A stretch of DNA of 64,000 nt from the NCBI RefSeq assembly GCF_022513565.1, contig NZ_JAKWBE010000015.1, positions 62,001-126,000 of the forward strand, in the 5' to 3' direction. Position 1 is the first letter of the stretch, and each line of letters opens with the position of its first letter. The notes under the pieces are model-generated. The model saw only the letters and a list, made by a program, of their open reading frames with translations. It was not told the origin of the DNA and did no database searches. Shown one piece after another: positions 17,980 through 27,097 of this stretch. The position numbers and the translations under genes are program-made. This stretch comes from Streptomyces gilvus (GTDB taxonomy: Bacteria > Actinomycetota > Actinomycetes > Streptomycetales > Streptomycetaceae).

Positions 17980-18711
17980 ATGACCCATCCGAACGCCGCT
18001 TCCCGCCCCGTTCAAGCCGTCGTCCTGGCCGGAGGCCAGGGCTCGCGGCTGCGTCCGTACACCGATGACCGGCCCAAGCCGATGGTCGAGATCCCCGGCA
18101 CGGGAACGCCGATCATCGGCCATCAGCTCGTCTGGCTGGCCGAGGAGGGCGTCACGGACGTCGTCGTCAGCTGCGGGCACCTCGCCGAGGTGCTGGAGAA
18201 CTGGCTGAAGTCGGCGGATCTGCCGGTACGGGTGACGACGGTCGTGGAGAGCGTGCCGCTCGGCCGCGGCGGCGGCCTGAAGTACGCCGCCTCGCACCTC
18301 CCCCACCCCGACAAGCCCTGGTACGCCACCAACGGCGACATCTGGACCCGCTTCTCCCTGCGGGACATGGCCGACTTCCACACCGAGCGGGACGCGGTGG
18401 CCACCCTGGCCCTGGCGCGTCCGCGCATCCCCTGGGGCGCGGTGCAGACGGACGGCTTCGGCCACGTCACGGACTTCATCGAGGCCCCGCCCTCCACGTT
18501 CGAGATCAACGCGGGCGTGTACGTCTTCTCGCCGGAGTTCGCCGAGCTGCTGCCGGAGCGCGGGGACCACGAGCGGACGACCTTCCCCCACCTGGCCCGG
18601 GAACTGCGCCTGGCGGGCTTCCCGATCCCCCAGGGAGCCTACTGGCGGGCCATCGACACGGCGAAGGACCTGACGGAGGCGGCGAGGGAACTGGGCGACC
18701 TGGGACGCTGA
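17980..18711 (+). CDS. Nucleotidyltransferase (sugar-1-phosphate NDP-transferase family)
   Basis: 243 residues. The pyrophosphorylase signature VVLAGGQGSRLRPYTDDRPK (14-33) is complete, followed by PMVEIPG, GRGGGLKYA and the metal-binding NGDIW. FEINAGVYVFSPEF and YWRAIDTAKD are typical of the RfbA/GlmU-like and mannose-1-phosphate guanylyltransferase group. It lacks the C-terminal beta-helix, so it is the short single-domain form. It activates a sugar phosphate with an NTP; GDP-mannose or dTDP/CDP sugar synthesis cannot be distinguished. It stands alone, with a strong terminator 30 bases after the stop. Confidence 0.88.
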   Translation: MTHPNAASRPVQAVVLAGGQGSRLRPYTDDRPKPMVEIPGTGTPIIGHQLVWLAEEGVTDVVVSCGHLAEVLENWLKSADLPVRVTTVVESVPLGRGGGLKYAASHLPHPDKPWYATNGDIWTRFSLRDMADFHTERDAVATLALARPRIPWGAVQTDGFGHVTDFIEAPPSTFEINAGVYVFSPEFAELLPERGDHERTTFPHLARELRLAGFPIPQGAYWRAIDTAKDLTEAARELGDLGR

Positions 18712-18740
18712 GAACGCGTCCGCCGGCGCCGTACGACCGA

Positions 18741-18772
18741 GGGGTCCCGCACAGTCGTCTGTGCGGGACCCC
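18741..18772. terminator. Strong hairpin between convergent genes
   Basis: A 14-bp perfect stem (GGGGTCCCGCACAG and complement) with a 4-base loop. It ends about 60 bases before the stop of the convergent DoxX gene and may work in both directions. Confidence 0.9.
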
Positions 18773-18832
18773 TTCGCATGGGCCAGGAGGTTCAGCCGGT
18801 GGGCTCGCCCACAATGTCGCCCACCGGCCTGG

Positions 18833-20443
18833 TTACCCCAACAGGCCGCCGACCAGGCCCGGTTGGCCGGAGGAGCCGCCGGAGCCGGTGCCGCTGCCGG
18901 AGCCGGTGCCGCCGCCCGTCGAACCGCCCGACGTGGGACCGGAGCTGGTGCTGGGGGCGCCGCCGCCGGAGGGGGCGGAGTGGTGGGGCATGGTCTGGCC
19001 CGCCGTGCCCTGGGTCTGGCTGGGCACGCCGCCCGTCACGGTGCTGCTCGGGGTCGTCGCCGCGCCCGACGGCGTGGACCGGCTGGTCGCGCCGTGGGTG
19101 GGCGAGTGGGAGGCGGACGGTGACTGCTCGTGCCGCTCGCCCGGCTCCTGCGGGAGCGGGGAGCCCGGCAACTGGTTGCGCGGCGCCTCACCGGGGCCCG
19201 GCACGACCACCCGGCCGGCGTCACGGACCGCGCCGCCGAGCAGGGAGCCGACGAGGAGCGTGAGGCCGACGGTGACGGCCGTGACGAGCGCGCCGCGGCG
19301 CAGGACGTAACGGCGCAGCTCCCAGATGTCGGAGCGGGGTCCGAGACGGCGCCAGGCGCGGCCCGCGATGCGGCCGTCGACGGAGTAGACGGGGGCGCCG
19401 GCGATGATCAGCGGGGACCAGGCGGCGAGGTAGATGATGTCGGGGGCGTCGTAGGCGGGGACGGTCTTCCAGCTGACGGTGACGATGAGCGCGGCGGAGA
19501 GCAGCGCGCCGAGGACGGCGGCCACCCGCTGCCAGCAGCCGAGGACCGTCAGGACGCCGACGATCACCTGCGCGAAGGCGATGACCAGGCCCGAGCCGAC
19601 GGGGTGGTGCAGGGCGAACTGGCGCAGTGGCTCGGCGACTTCCCAGGGGTGCAGGGTGTTGAGCCACTTGACCATGGAGCCGCGCTTGCCGCCGTCGAAG
19701 TAGACGGGGTCGCACAGCTTGCCCATGCCGGCGTAGATCGAGATGAAGCCGAGGAAGATGCGCAGCGGGAGGAGGACCACGCCCAGGTTCATGCGGCGGC
19801 CCGGGTAGTACGCGTGCCGGGCGGGGTCGTCGCCGTGCCGCCGGGAACGCTGCTCCTCGGCCTCGTCCGGCTCGAAGTCCGCGTCGCCGTACGGGGGTTC
19901 CTCGTCGTAGGCGCTGCCCACCGTGCGCATGGGGGGCAGCAGGCGCGTGCCGCCCGTGTCCTCGTAGCTGCGCTGGGCGCCGACCGTCGGGGTCGCGACG
20001 TTCCGGTCCAGCTCGTCGTAGATCCCGTCGTACGTGGGGCCGGTGTCGACGCGCGGGATGACCTGGGTGGCGCCGGCGTCGGCGGAGGGGTCCTCGTCGC
20101 GCCGGACGCCGGCCCGCACGGCCTGGAGCAGGCGGTGGGCGCCGGTGTCGTCGGGGGCGGACCTGCCGCTCCACACGACCGGCCGGCGGCGGGCCGCCGG
20201 CACGCCGCCCGCGGGCATCCGGGTCGTGTCCTCGCCGACGCTCAAGTGCCGTGCGATCCGCGGGTGTTGGGCGCGCGTCGACGCGCCGAGCTGCACGCGG
20301 AAGCTGGCGTGATTGACGATGATCTGCGCCGGATCGCTCGGCACCTTCACCATGCTCAGCGCGGGAGCGTCGTCGAATCCGGAATCGAATCGCGACGAGC
20401 GGTCCCCCGTGGGTGTGCGGGGTGTTCTGGTGTCCACACTCAT
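18833..20443 (-). CDS. DoxX-family membrane protein with long cytoplasmic and Ser/Gly-rich tails
   Basis: 536 residues. The first ~215 residues are hydrophilic, Asp/Arg-rich and probably disordered. Then come four hydrophobic helices with the DoxX pattern: LRIFLGFISIYAGMGKLCDP, followed by GLVIAFAQVIVGVLTVLGC, LGALLSAALIVTV and a further helix near LAAWSPLIIAGA. After another hydrophobic helix (VTVGLTLLVGSLLGG) the last ~120 residues are Ser/Thr/Gly/Pro-rich. DoxX proteins are small membrane subunits linked to quinone or thiol redox; this one is far longer than the usual ~140 residues. The exact role is unknown. It precedes (in gene order) nothing on its strand, so it is probably monocistronic. 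Confidence 0.82.
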   Translation of the reverse strand: MSVDTRTPRTPTGDRSSRFDSGFDDAPALSMVKVPSDPAQIIVNHASFRVQLGASTRAQHPRIARHLSVGEDTTRMPAGGVPAARRRPVVWSGRSAPDDTGAHRLLQAVRAGVRRDEDPSADAGATQVIPRVDTGPTYDGIYDELDRNVATPTVGAQRSYEDTGGTRLLPPMRTVGSAYDEEPPYGDADFEPDEAEEQRSRRHGDDPARHAYYPGRRMNLGVVLLPLRIFLGFISIYAGMGKLCDPVYFDGGKRGSMVKWLNTLHPWEVAEPLRQFALHHPVGSGLVIAFAQVIVGVLTVLGCWQRVAAVLGALLSAALIVTVSWKTVPAYDAPDIIYLAAWSPLIIAGAPVYSVDGRIAGRAWRRLGPRSDIWELRRYVLRRGALVTAVTVGLTLLVGSLLGGAVRDAGRVVVPGPGEAPRNQLPGSPLPQEPGERHEQSPSASHSPTHGATSRSTPSGAATTPSSTVTGGVPSQTQGTAGQTMPHHSAPSGGGAPSTSSGPTSGGSTGGGTGSGSGTGSGGSSGQPGLVGGLLG

Positions 20444-20560
20444 CTAACCGAGTGACGTGTGCTTAGGACACTGCTTTGACCCGCCGGATGTGTCCGGACC
20501 CCGTCAAGCTTGCCCCGGACGCCCAGATTGACCCGCACGGGTGAAGACGGGCACGCGTGT

Positions 20561-21502
20561 TCAAGCCCGTCGGCGTGCGGCCTCGTAGAGCACAATCCCT
20601 GCGGCCACACCCGCGTTGAGCGACTCGGCCCCGCCCGGCATCGGGATCCGGACGCGGAAGTCGCAGGTTTCGCCGACCAGGCGGGACAGGCCCTTGCCCT
20701 CGCTGCCGACCACGATCACGACCGGGCCCTGAAGGGCCTCCAGCTCACCGATCTCGTGCTCGCCGTCGGCGGCGAGGCCGACGATCACGATGCCCGCCTT
20801 CTTGTACGCCTCCAGGGCGCGGGTCAGGTTCGTGGCGCGGGCGACGGGCGTACGGGCGGCCGTACCGGCCGACGTCTTCCACGCGCCGGCCGTCATCCCG
20901 GCCGCACGCCGCTCGGGTACGACGACGCCGTGGCCGCCGAACGCGGACACGGACCGGACGACGGCGCCGAGGTTGCGCGGGTCGGTGACCCCGTCGAGCG
21001 CGACGATCAGCGGGTCCTCGCCCTCGTCGTAGGCGGCGTCGGCCAGGTCCTCGGGGTGCGCGTACTCGTAGGGCGGGACCTGGAGCACGAGCCCCTGGTG
21101 GTTGAGCCCGTTGGTCATCCGGTCGAGCTCGGGGCGCGGGGCCTCCATGAGGTTGATGCCGCCGCGCTCTGCGGCGAGCTGCAGCGCCTCGCGCACGCGC
21201 TCGTCGTTGTCGATGAACTGCTGGACGTAGAGGGTGGAGGCCGGTACGCCCTCGCGCAGCGCCTCGACCACCGGGTTGCGGCCGACGACCAGCTCGGAGG
21301 ACGACTTGCCGCCACGGCCGCGGGGCGCGGGACGGCGCGCGGTCTGCTTCGCCTTGGCCGTGGCGACGCGGTTCTTCTTGTGGCCCTTGCGCATCTCGGC
21401 GGGCGGGGTCGGTCCCTTGCCCTCGAGGCCCTTGCGACGCTGGCCGCCACTGCCGACCTGCGCGCCCTTCTTGCCGGACATGCGGCGGTTGTTCGCGGCC
21501 AT
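20561..21502 (-). CDS. rlmB: 23S rRNA (guanosine 2251-2'-O)-methyltransferase, RlmB/TrmH type
   Basis: 313 residues. The first ~70 are basic and Gly/Ser/Lys-rich, a Streptomyces-type extension. They are followed by the substrate-binding domain (ELVVGRNPVVEALREG) and the SPOUT catalytic domain with its three motifs: DGVTDPRNLGAVVRSVSAFG, IVVGSEGKGLSRLV and IPMPGGAESLNAGVAAGIVL. These form the trefoil knot that binds AdoMet; the Arg and Ser/Asn residues of the motifs are present. It methylates the 2'-OH of a ribosomal RNA guanosine in the peptidyl-transferase region. It lies about 100 bases downstream of cysS on the same strand, the common actinobacterial order. Confidence 0.93.
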   Translation of the reverse strand: MAANNRRMSGKKGAQVGSGGQRRKGLEGKGPTPPAEMRKGHKKNRVATAKAKQTARRPAPRGRGGKSSSELVVGRNPVVEALREGVPASTLYVQQFIDNDERVREALQLAAERGGINLMEAPRPELDRMTNGLNHQGLVLQVPPYEYAHPEDLADAAYDEGEDPLIVALDGVTDPRNLGAVVRSVSAFGGHGVVVPERRAAGMTAGAWKTSAGTAARTPVARATNLTRALEAYKKAGIVIVGLAADGEHEIGELEALQGPVVIVVGSEGKGLSRLVGETCDFRVRIPMPGGAESLNAGVAAGIVLYEAARRRA

Positions 21503-21600
21503 GACCTACCTGTCTGTCGTGAAAGTCGTACGTACGTCTGTGAAGTGTGCCGCCCGGAGGGCCGGGCGGCACAATCGATCTTCTGCTCGGCGCCCCGGAC

Positions 21601-22998
21601 TCAGCGCGGGCCGAGGCTCCAGCGCGGGCCCTGCGGGCTGTCCTCGATCGACAGTCCCGACTGGCCGAGCTGGTCGCGGATGGCGTCCGCGGTGGCCCAG
21701 TCCTTGCGGGACCGGGCGGCCTCGCGCTGGTCGAGGACCATACGGACCAGGGTGTCGACGACACCGTGCAGGTCCTCGCCCCGGTCCGCCTCACCGGCCC
21801 AGTGCGCCTCGAGCGGGTCCAGGCCGAGGACACCGAGCATGGCCCGGACCTCGGCGAGGCGGGCCACCGCGGCTTCCTTGTCGTCGGCCGCGAGCGCGGA
21901 GTTGCCCTGCCGGACGGTGGTGTGCACGACGGCGAGCGCCTGTGGGACGCCCAGGTCGTCGTCCATCGCCTCGGCGAAGGCGGGCGGCACCTCGGCGGAC
22001 GGCTCCACCGGACCGGCCTTCTCCACGACCCGCTGGATGAAGCCCTCGATCCGCGCGAACGCCGACTCGGCCTCGCGCACCGCGTCCTCGCTGTACTCGA
22101 TCATCGAGCGGTAGTGCGGGGTGCCGAGGTAGTAGCGCAGCACGATGGGCCGCCAGCGCTTGGTCATCTCGGAGACCAGCACGGAGTTGCCGAGCGACTT
22201 GGCCATCTTCTCGCCCGCGATGGTCACCCAGGCGTTGTGCAGCCAGTACCGCGCGAAGTCGTCGCCGTAGGCCTTGGCCTGGGCGATCTCGTTCTCGTGG
22301 TGGGGGAAGATCAGGTCGATGCCGCCGCCGTGGATGTCGAAGGCGCTGCCGAGGTACTTGTGCGCCATCGCCGAGCACTCCAGGTGCCAGCCGGGACGGC
22401 CCGGCCCCCAGGGCGTCGGCCAGGTCGGCTCGCCCGGCTTCGCCGTCTTCCACATCGCGAAGTCGCGCGGGTCCCGCTTGCCGGTCTCGCCCTCGCCCGA
22501 CGGCTGGAGCAGGTTGTCCAGCTCCTGCCGGGACAGCTCCAGGTACTGCGGGAAGGACCGCACGTCGAAGTAGACGTTGCCGTCCGCCTCGTAGGCGTGA
22601 CCGCGCTCGATGAGCCGCTGCATCATCTCGACCATCTCGGTCACGTGCCCGGTCGCCCGCGGTTCGTACGTGGGCGGCAGGCAGCCGAGCGCGGTGTAGC
22701 CGTCGTTGAACGCCCGCTCGTTCTCGTAGCCGATCGACCACCACGGGCGGTTCTGCTCGTGGCTCTTGGCGATGATCTTGTCGTCGATGTCCGTGACGTT
22801 CCTGATGAACGTCACGTCATAGCCGCGGTAGTCGAACCAGCGGCGCAGGATGTCGAAGTTGAGGCCCGAGCGGATGTGCCCGATGTGCGGTGCGGCCTGC
22901 ACGGTGGCACCACAGAGGTAGATCGAGACACAGCCCGGCTTGAGCGGGGCGAAGTCACGGATCTGCCGGGCGCTGGTGTCGTACAGGCGAATAGTCAC
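21601..22998 (-). CDS. cysS: Cysteinyl-tRNA synthetase
   Basis: 465 residues, the normal length of CysRS rather than of the shorter MshC ligase. The class I HIGH motif is in APHIGHIRSG and the KMSKS equivalent is EKMAKSLGNS. The zinc-site Cys is in the early YLCGATV segment, with later Cys and His ligands in HLECSAMAHKYLG and FPHHENE. It attaches Cys to tRNA-Cys using ATP. It lies in the conserved order ispD-ispF-cysS-rlmB on the minus strand; the gap to ispF is 49 bases, compatible with a shared transcript. No abnormality was seen. Confidence 0.97.
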   Translation of the reverse strand: MTIRLYDTSARQIRDFAPLKPGCVSIYLCGATVQAAPHIGHIRSGLNFDILRRWFDYRGYDVTFIRNVTDIDDKIIAKSHEQNRPWWSIGYENERAFNDGYTALGCLPPTYEPRATGHVTEMVEMMQRLIERGHAYEADGNVYFDVRSFPQYLELSRQELDNLLQPSGEGETGKRDPRDFAMWKTAKPGEPTWPTPWGPGRPGWHLECSAMAHKYLGSAFDIHGGGIDLIFPHHENEIAQAKAYGDDFARYWLHNAWVTIAGEKMAKSLGNSVLVSEMTKRWRPIVLRYYLGTPHYRSMIEYSEDAVREAESAFARIEGFIQRVVEKAGPVEPSAEVPPAFAEAMDDDLGVPQALAVVHTTVRQGNSALAADDKEAAVARLAEVRAMLGVLGLDPLEAHWAGEADRGEDLHGVVDTLVRMVLDQREAARSRKDWATADAIRDQLGQSGLSIEDSPQGPRWSLGPR

Positions 22999-23047
22999 GA
23001 GACCTAGGGTAGTGGGCCGGAGGGTATGCGTGGAGCGGTCCCTTTGT

Positions 23048-23545
23048 TTACCCCTCCCGCACCACGAGCGCCGTCGCCACCGCCATGAGGCCTTCGCCCC
23101 GGCCGGGGAATCCCAGGCCGTCCGTCGTCGCTCCCGACACCGACACCGGGGCTCCGGCCGCCTCGGAAAGGATCTTCTGCGCCTCGTCGCGCCGCTTGCC
23201 GATCTTCGGGCGGGGGCCCACGACCTGGACGGCGATGTTGCCGATGCGGAAGCCCGCCCCGCGGACGATGCGGGCGGCCTCCGTCAGCAGGGTCACCCCG
23301 GACGCGCCGGACCACTCCGGGCGGCCGGTGCCGAAGTGCTGTCCCAGGTCACCGAGCCCGGCGGCGGAGAACAGGGCGTTGCACGCGGCGTGCGCGACGA
23401 CGTCCGCGTCGGAGTGGCCGGCCAGGCCCGTCCCCTCGCCCTCCCACTTCAGGCCGGCGCACCACAGTTCGCGGCCCTCCTCGAAGGCGTGGATGTCGGT
23501 GCCGATGCCGACCCGGGGCAGGGGCGGAAAGGTCTCAGAAGCCAT
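23048..23545 (-). CDS. ispF: 2-C-methyl-D-erythritol 2,4-cyclodiphosphate synthase
   Basis: 165 residues. The zinc ligands lie in GIGTDIHAFEEGR (DxH) and in GLAGHSDADVVAHAACNALF, the IspF hallmark, followed by GLGDLGQHF and the C-terminal TTDGLGFPGRGEG that binds the cytidine nucleotide. It forms the cyclic diphosphate intermediate of the non-mevalonate isoprenoid route, downstream of IspD and IspE. Its start overlaps the end of ispD by 11 bases, so the two are translationally coupled; this matches their consecutive steps. Confidence 0.96.
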   Translation of the reverse strand: MASETFPPLPRVGIGTDIHAFEEGRELWCAGLKWEGEGTGLAGHSDADVVAHAACNALFSAAGLGDLGQHFGTGRPEWSGASGVTLLTEAARIVRGAGFRIGNIAVQVVGPRPKIGKRRDEAQKILSEAAGAPVSVSGATTDGLGFPGRGEGLMAVATALVVREG

Positions 23546-24323
23546 CGTTCAGCCTCCTGCGGGCCAGGACCGCCTCCGCGAGGACCAGGTCCAGCGGGCG
23601 GGTGACCTTGAAGGCCTCCTCGTGCCCTGGGACGAGGAGCACCGTGTGCCCGAGCCGCTCCACCATGCTCGCGTCGTCGGTGACGTCCTCGGTGACCTCC
23701 TCGTGGGCCCTGACCAGCGTGGCCCGGTCGAAACCCTGCGGTGTCTGCACGGCCCGCAGCCGCGCGCGGACCGGGGTGGCCACGACGGGCTCCGGGTCCC
23801 CGGCGACCGGCGCGGGCTCGACCTCCTTGACGGTGTCGGCGAGCGGCAGCGCCGGTACGACGGCCGGGGCGCCGTCCCGTACCGCCTCGATCACCGCGTC
23901 CACCGTGTCGACCGGCACCAGCGGCCGGGCGGCGTCGTGGACCAGCACGATGTCGTAGTCCGGCGGCAGCGCGTCGAGGCCGAGCCGCACGGACTCCTGA
24001 CGGGAGTCGCCGCCGGGGACCACCAGGAAGTCCGTCCGCTCGGGCAGCGCGTGCGCGTCGAGGAGGGACTTGACCTCGGCGGCGCCGTCGGGCGGGGCCA
24101 CGACGACGACCAGGGAGACCGCGCGGGACGCGGCCATCGCCCGCACCGCGTGGATGAGCATGGGGGTGCCCCCCAGCGCACGGAGCGCCTTGGGGGCGCC
24201 CGGCCCGAGGCGTACGCCCCGGCCGGCGGCCGGAATCACGGCCGCGGTGCGGGTTTCCGAGCGGGTATCCGAGCGGGCCTCCGTGCGGGCTTGGGCGGGC
24301 GAAGGGCGCGATTCGTCAGACAT
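23535..24323 (-). CDS. ispD: 2-C-methyl-D-erythritol 4-phosphate cytidylyltransferase
   Basis: 262 residues. The nucleotidyl-transfer motif VIPAAGRGVRLGPGAPKALR lies near residue 30, followed by VLVHDAARPLVP and RAVQTPQGFDRATL, all conserved in IspD. The N-terminal ~25 residues are Ser/Arg/Thr-rich and variable; initiation a few codons inside is possible. It couples CTP to methylerythritol phosphate. It is coupled to ispF by overlap. The 274-base gap to carD upstream may hold the operon promoter, though carD is on the same strand and could be co-transcribed. Confidence 0.95.
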   Translation of the reverse strand: MSDESRPSPAQARTEARSDTRSETRTAAVIPAAGRGVRLGPGAPKALRALGGTPMLIHAVRAMAASRAVSLVVVVAPPDGAAEVKSLLDAHALPERTDFLVVPGGDSRQESVRLGLDALPPDYDIVLVHDAARPLVPVDTVDAVIEAVRDGAPAVVPALPLADTVKEVEPAPVAGDPEPVVATPVRARLRAVQTPQGFDRATLVRAHEEVTEDVTDDASMVERLGHTVLLVPGHEEAFKVTRPLDLVLAEAVLARRRLNDGF

Positions 24324-24597
24324 CGGTTCCTGTCAGGTTTGTGTGCTCGACCTACGTGGGTATGGCCTGGGAAGTGCCGGGCGCGACGCCTTGACCGGAC
24401 CCTTCCGTGACACTGGTCGAGCCTGCTGCCCGGGCCCGGCACGCCAAGTATCGGGGGAACCCCCCGAGGTTTTACGTACGTACGGCGTCCGAGTACGAAC
24501 ATGCCGCAGCGCCCGGCGACAGTGGAGATGTCATCGGGCACCGCGGCATTTCGATGTACTGAGTGCTGAAGCGGGCTGGCACGCCTGCGTCAGTCGT

Positions 24598-25080
24598 TCA
24601 GGACGCGAGGACCTCGTCGAGCAGAGCCTCGGCCTTGTCCTCGTTCGTGTTCTCCGCGAGGGCGAGCTCGCTCACCAGGATCTGGCGGGCCTTGGCGAGC
24701 ATGCGCTTCTCACCGGCGGAGAGTCCGCGCTCGCGCTCACGACGCCACAGGTCACGCACGACTTCCGCGACCTTGATGACATCGCCGGAGGCGAGCTTCT
24801 CCAGGTTTGCCTTGTATCGACGCGACCAGTTCGTGGGCTCCTCGGCGTACGGCGCGCGCAGCACCTCGAAGACCCGGTCCAGCCCGTCCTGACCGACCAC
24901 ATCACGTACGCCGACGAACTCCGCATTGTCCGCTGGCACACGTACCGTCAGGTCACCCTGGGCGACCTTCAGCACCAAGTAGGTCTTGTCCACGCCTTTG
25001 ATCTGGCGAGTTTCGATGGCCTCGATCAGCGCGGCCCCGTGATGGGGATAGACCACGGTGTCGCCAACCTTGAACGTCAT
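24598..25080 (-). CDS. carD: CarD/CdnL-type RNA polymerase-binding regulator
   Basis: 160 residues. The start MTFKVGDTVVYPHHGAALIE is the CarD/TRCF-like RNA-polymerase interaction domain, and the C-terminal helical half contains WSRRYKANLEKLASGDVIKV with the conserved Trp that wedges promoter DNA. CarD stabilises open complexes, mainly at rRNA promoters. It is the first gene of the carD-ispD-ispF-cysS-rlmB run, a frequent Streptomyces order. The start is preceded by GGAAGGGG. The ~580-base region upstream holds its promoter. Confidence 0.96.
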   Translation of the reverse strand: MTFKVGDTVVYPHHGAALIEAIETRQIKGVDKTYLVLKVAQGDLTVRVPADNAEFVGVRDVVGQDGLDRVFEVLRAPYAEEPTNWSRRYKANLEKLASGDVIKVAEVVRDLWRRERERGLSAGEKRMLAKARQILVSELALAENTNEDKAEALLDEVLAS

Positions 25081-25658
25081 GTGACAGGTACCCCTTCCGT
25101 GGCTATCCAGGGTAACACGGAAACCGGCGGTTCTGAATGGCGTTTTCGCAGGTCAGGGCATATCTCGGGGCTTGACAACAGCAACAGGAACGTGCTTCGC
25201 CCACTCACTGGAAGAAGGTATTCGCAGGTCGGAGCCGCTCTCCGGCCGAGGTGAAACGCGTACGTTACACACATCCGGAGCCCCCTCCAAGCGGGCGAAC
25301 GTCCGCATATGTCCGGTTCCGGATGTGCGACTTCCGCTACTCCGTTCGGTGGCGTGAGTCGCTTCCGTATCGATTCCGGAATTGATCACGGGGGCCGGCC
25401 GGGCGGCCCGTGATCCATTTCCGGGAACGGCTCCGCATTCCTTCACGCAAAATTTGCGCGCCCGTGCCTGGCGTATGCCGGACGCGGTTATGTGAATGCC
25501 GGACGAGCTCCCTCGACTACCCCCTGCCGAGGGAAGCGGAGGGCTTGGGGGAGGGTCGGGTGCGGTGGCCTGGGAACGGCTCGGTAACCTAAGGCCGCTG
25601 ACAGACACTTAGGGCGGCTTTATGGCCGCCACGCTCGAGTCAAGGAGTTGCCGCCGCC
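25081..25658. other. Divergent intergenic region between carD and the lipoprotein gene
   Basis: No gene is supported. The region must carry the carD promoter (left) and that of the lipoprotein (right). The right end contains a possible short hairpin around AAGGCCGC...GGCGGCTT (about 25591-25620) and the AAGGAG ribosome site of the next gene. A moderately lower-GC patch near 25100-25500 is typical of promoters. Confidence 0.5.
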
Positions 25659-26318
25659 GTGAGCAGCAGCCTTCGACGCGGCGCTCTCGCCGCCGCCGCC
25701 ATCGCAGTCTCGATCGCCTCGCTCTCCGCGTGCGCCGCCGGCAGTGACGCCCAGACACTGCAGGTCAAGCCGGACAACGCGGCCGTCACGGTCGGTGACA
25801 TCAAGGTCCAGAACGCGCTGGTCATCACCCAGCCCGACATCCAGGCGACCGGTCCCGCCGTGATCTCCGCGACCCTCTTCAACAACGGTGACACCGCGCA
25901 GACCGTGGACTCCATCACCCTCCCCAACGTCAACCAGACCGCCGAGCTCAGGCCGGCCAAGGGCAACGGCCAGCTCGTCGTCCCGGCGCACGGCTCCCTG
26001 ATCATCGGCGGCAAGGGCAACGCCAGCGCCTCCCTGCCCAACGGGCGCGAGGCCGTCCAGGACGGCAGCGTCCGCAAGGTCACCTTCACCTTCAGCAAGA
26101 CCGGTGACGTGAGCCTGCGCGCCTTCGTGGTCCCGGCGGCGAGCTACTTCAGCAAGTGGGGCCCGAGCGCGGTTCCGACGACCACGCCGTCCGCCAGCCC
26201 GAAGCCGACCAAGAGCACGACGGCGTCCCCGAACCCGTCCGCCTCGAAGACGACGACGCCGCCCACGGCCAACCCCACCAGCGCGGCCTCCGCGAGCGCG
26301 ACGGCCACCGGCCACTGA
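25659..26318 (+). CDS. Secreted lipoprotein with a copper-chaperone-like (DUF461-type) fold
   Basis: 219 residues from GTG 25659 (AAGGAG eleven bases upstream). The signal ends in a lipobox, SLSAC (Cys about residue 25). The mature part looks like a beta-sandwich (DNAAVTVGDIKVQNALVITQ, then PAVISATLFNNGDTAQTVDS), similar to the PCu_A/DUF461 layout, but Met/His copper ligands are not obvious. The C-terminal ~60 residues are Ser/Thr/Pro-rich, a wall-spanning linker type. It is divergent from carD and convergent with phoP, with a strong terminator between. Confidence 0.75.
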   Translation: MSSSLRRGALAAAAIAVSIASLSACAAGSDAQTLQVKPDNAAVTVGDIKVQNALVITQPDIQATGPAVISATLFNNGDTAQTVDSITLPNVNQTAELRPAKGNGQLVVPAHGSLIIGGKGNASASLPNGREAVQDGSVRKVTFTFSKTGDVSLRAFVVPAASYFSKWGPSAVPTTTPSASPKPTKSTTASPNPSASKTTTPPTANPTSAASASATATGH

Positions 26319-26331
26319 GCAGTCGTACGCC

Positions 26332-26366
26332 GAAGGGCGGGACCTCTCCGAGAGGTCCCGCCCTTC
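26332..26366. terminator. Strong bidirectional hairpin before phoP end
   Basis: A perfect 16-bp stem (GAAGGGCGGGACCTCT and complement) with a 3-base loop, between the lipoprotein gene and the convergent phoP gene. Confidence 0.93.
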
Positions 26367-26416
26367 GTCCGTATATACGGGCCATACGGTGGCTCAAGGC
26401 TCGAACGTACGGTGGC

Positions 26417-27097
26417 TTACGGCTCGAACTTGTAACCGAGACCCCGAACCGTCACCAGGTACCGCGGTGCGCCCGGGTCGGGCTCGATCTTGGCGCGCAG
26501 GCGCTTGACGTGGACGTCGAGGGTCTTGGTGTCGCCCACGTAGTCGGCGCCCCAGACGCGGTCGATCAGCTGCATACGGGTCAGGACGCGGCCGGCGTTG
26601 CGCAGCAGCATCTCGAGCAGGTCGAACTCCTTGAGGGGCAGGTCGACCTTGGAGCCGGAGACCGTGACCACATGGCGGTCCACGTCCATCCGGACCGGCC
26701 CGGCCTCCAGGGCGGCCGGGGTGACCTCCTCGGGCTCGCCGCGGCGGCGCAGGACGGCCCGGATACGGGCGACGAGCTCACGCGACGAGAAGGGCTTGGT
26801 GACATAGTCATCGGCTCCTATCTCCAGGCCGACGACCTTGTCGATCTCGCTGTCCTTGGCGGTCACCATGATCACCGGGACGTTGGAGCGGCCGCGCAGC
26901 TGGCGGCACACCTCCGTACCGGGCAGACCCGGCAGCATCAGGTCGAGGAGGACGAGGTCGGCGCCGTTGCGCTCGAACTCGTCGAGTCCGTCGGGGCCCG
27001 TGGCCGCGATGGCGACCTCGAAGCCCTCCTTGCGGAGCATGTACGACAGGGCGTCGGAGAAGGACTCCTCGTCCTCGACGACGAGCACTCGGGTCAC
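26417..27097 (-). CDS. phoP: PhoP: phosphate-starvation response regulator
   Basis: 226 residues from GTG 27097 (GGAGGTCC upstream), the normal PhoP length. Longer in-frame starts would add an unrelated Arg/Pro stretch. The receiver domain has acidic VVEDEES (7-13), the phosphoacceptor Asp52 in LVLLDLMLP and Lys101 in YVTKPF. The C-terminal OmpR-type winged helix ends VKRLRAKIEPD and VRGLGYKFEP. PhoP activates phosphate scavenging and represses some nitrogen and antibiotic genes in Streptomyces. Its start overlaps the phoR stop by four bases (GTGA), so the pair is translationally coupled and the PHO box upstream of phoR implies autoregulation. Confidence 0.97.
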   Translation of the reverse strand: MTRVLVVEDEESFSDALSYMLRKEGFEVAIAATGPDGLDEFERNGADLVLLDLMLPGLPGTEVCRQLRGRSNVPVIMVTAKDSEIDKVVGLEIGADDYVTKPFSSRELVARIRAVLRRRGEPEEVTPAALEAGPVRMDVDRHVVTVSGSKVDLPLKEFDLLEMLLRNAGRVLTRMQLIDRVWGADYVGDTKTLDVHVKRLRAKIEPDPGAPRYLVTVRGLGYKFEP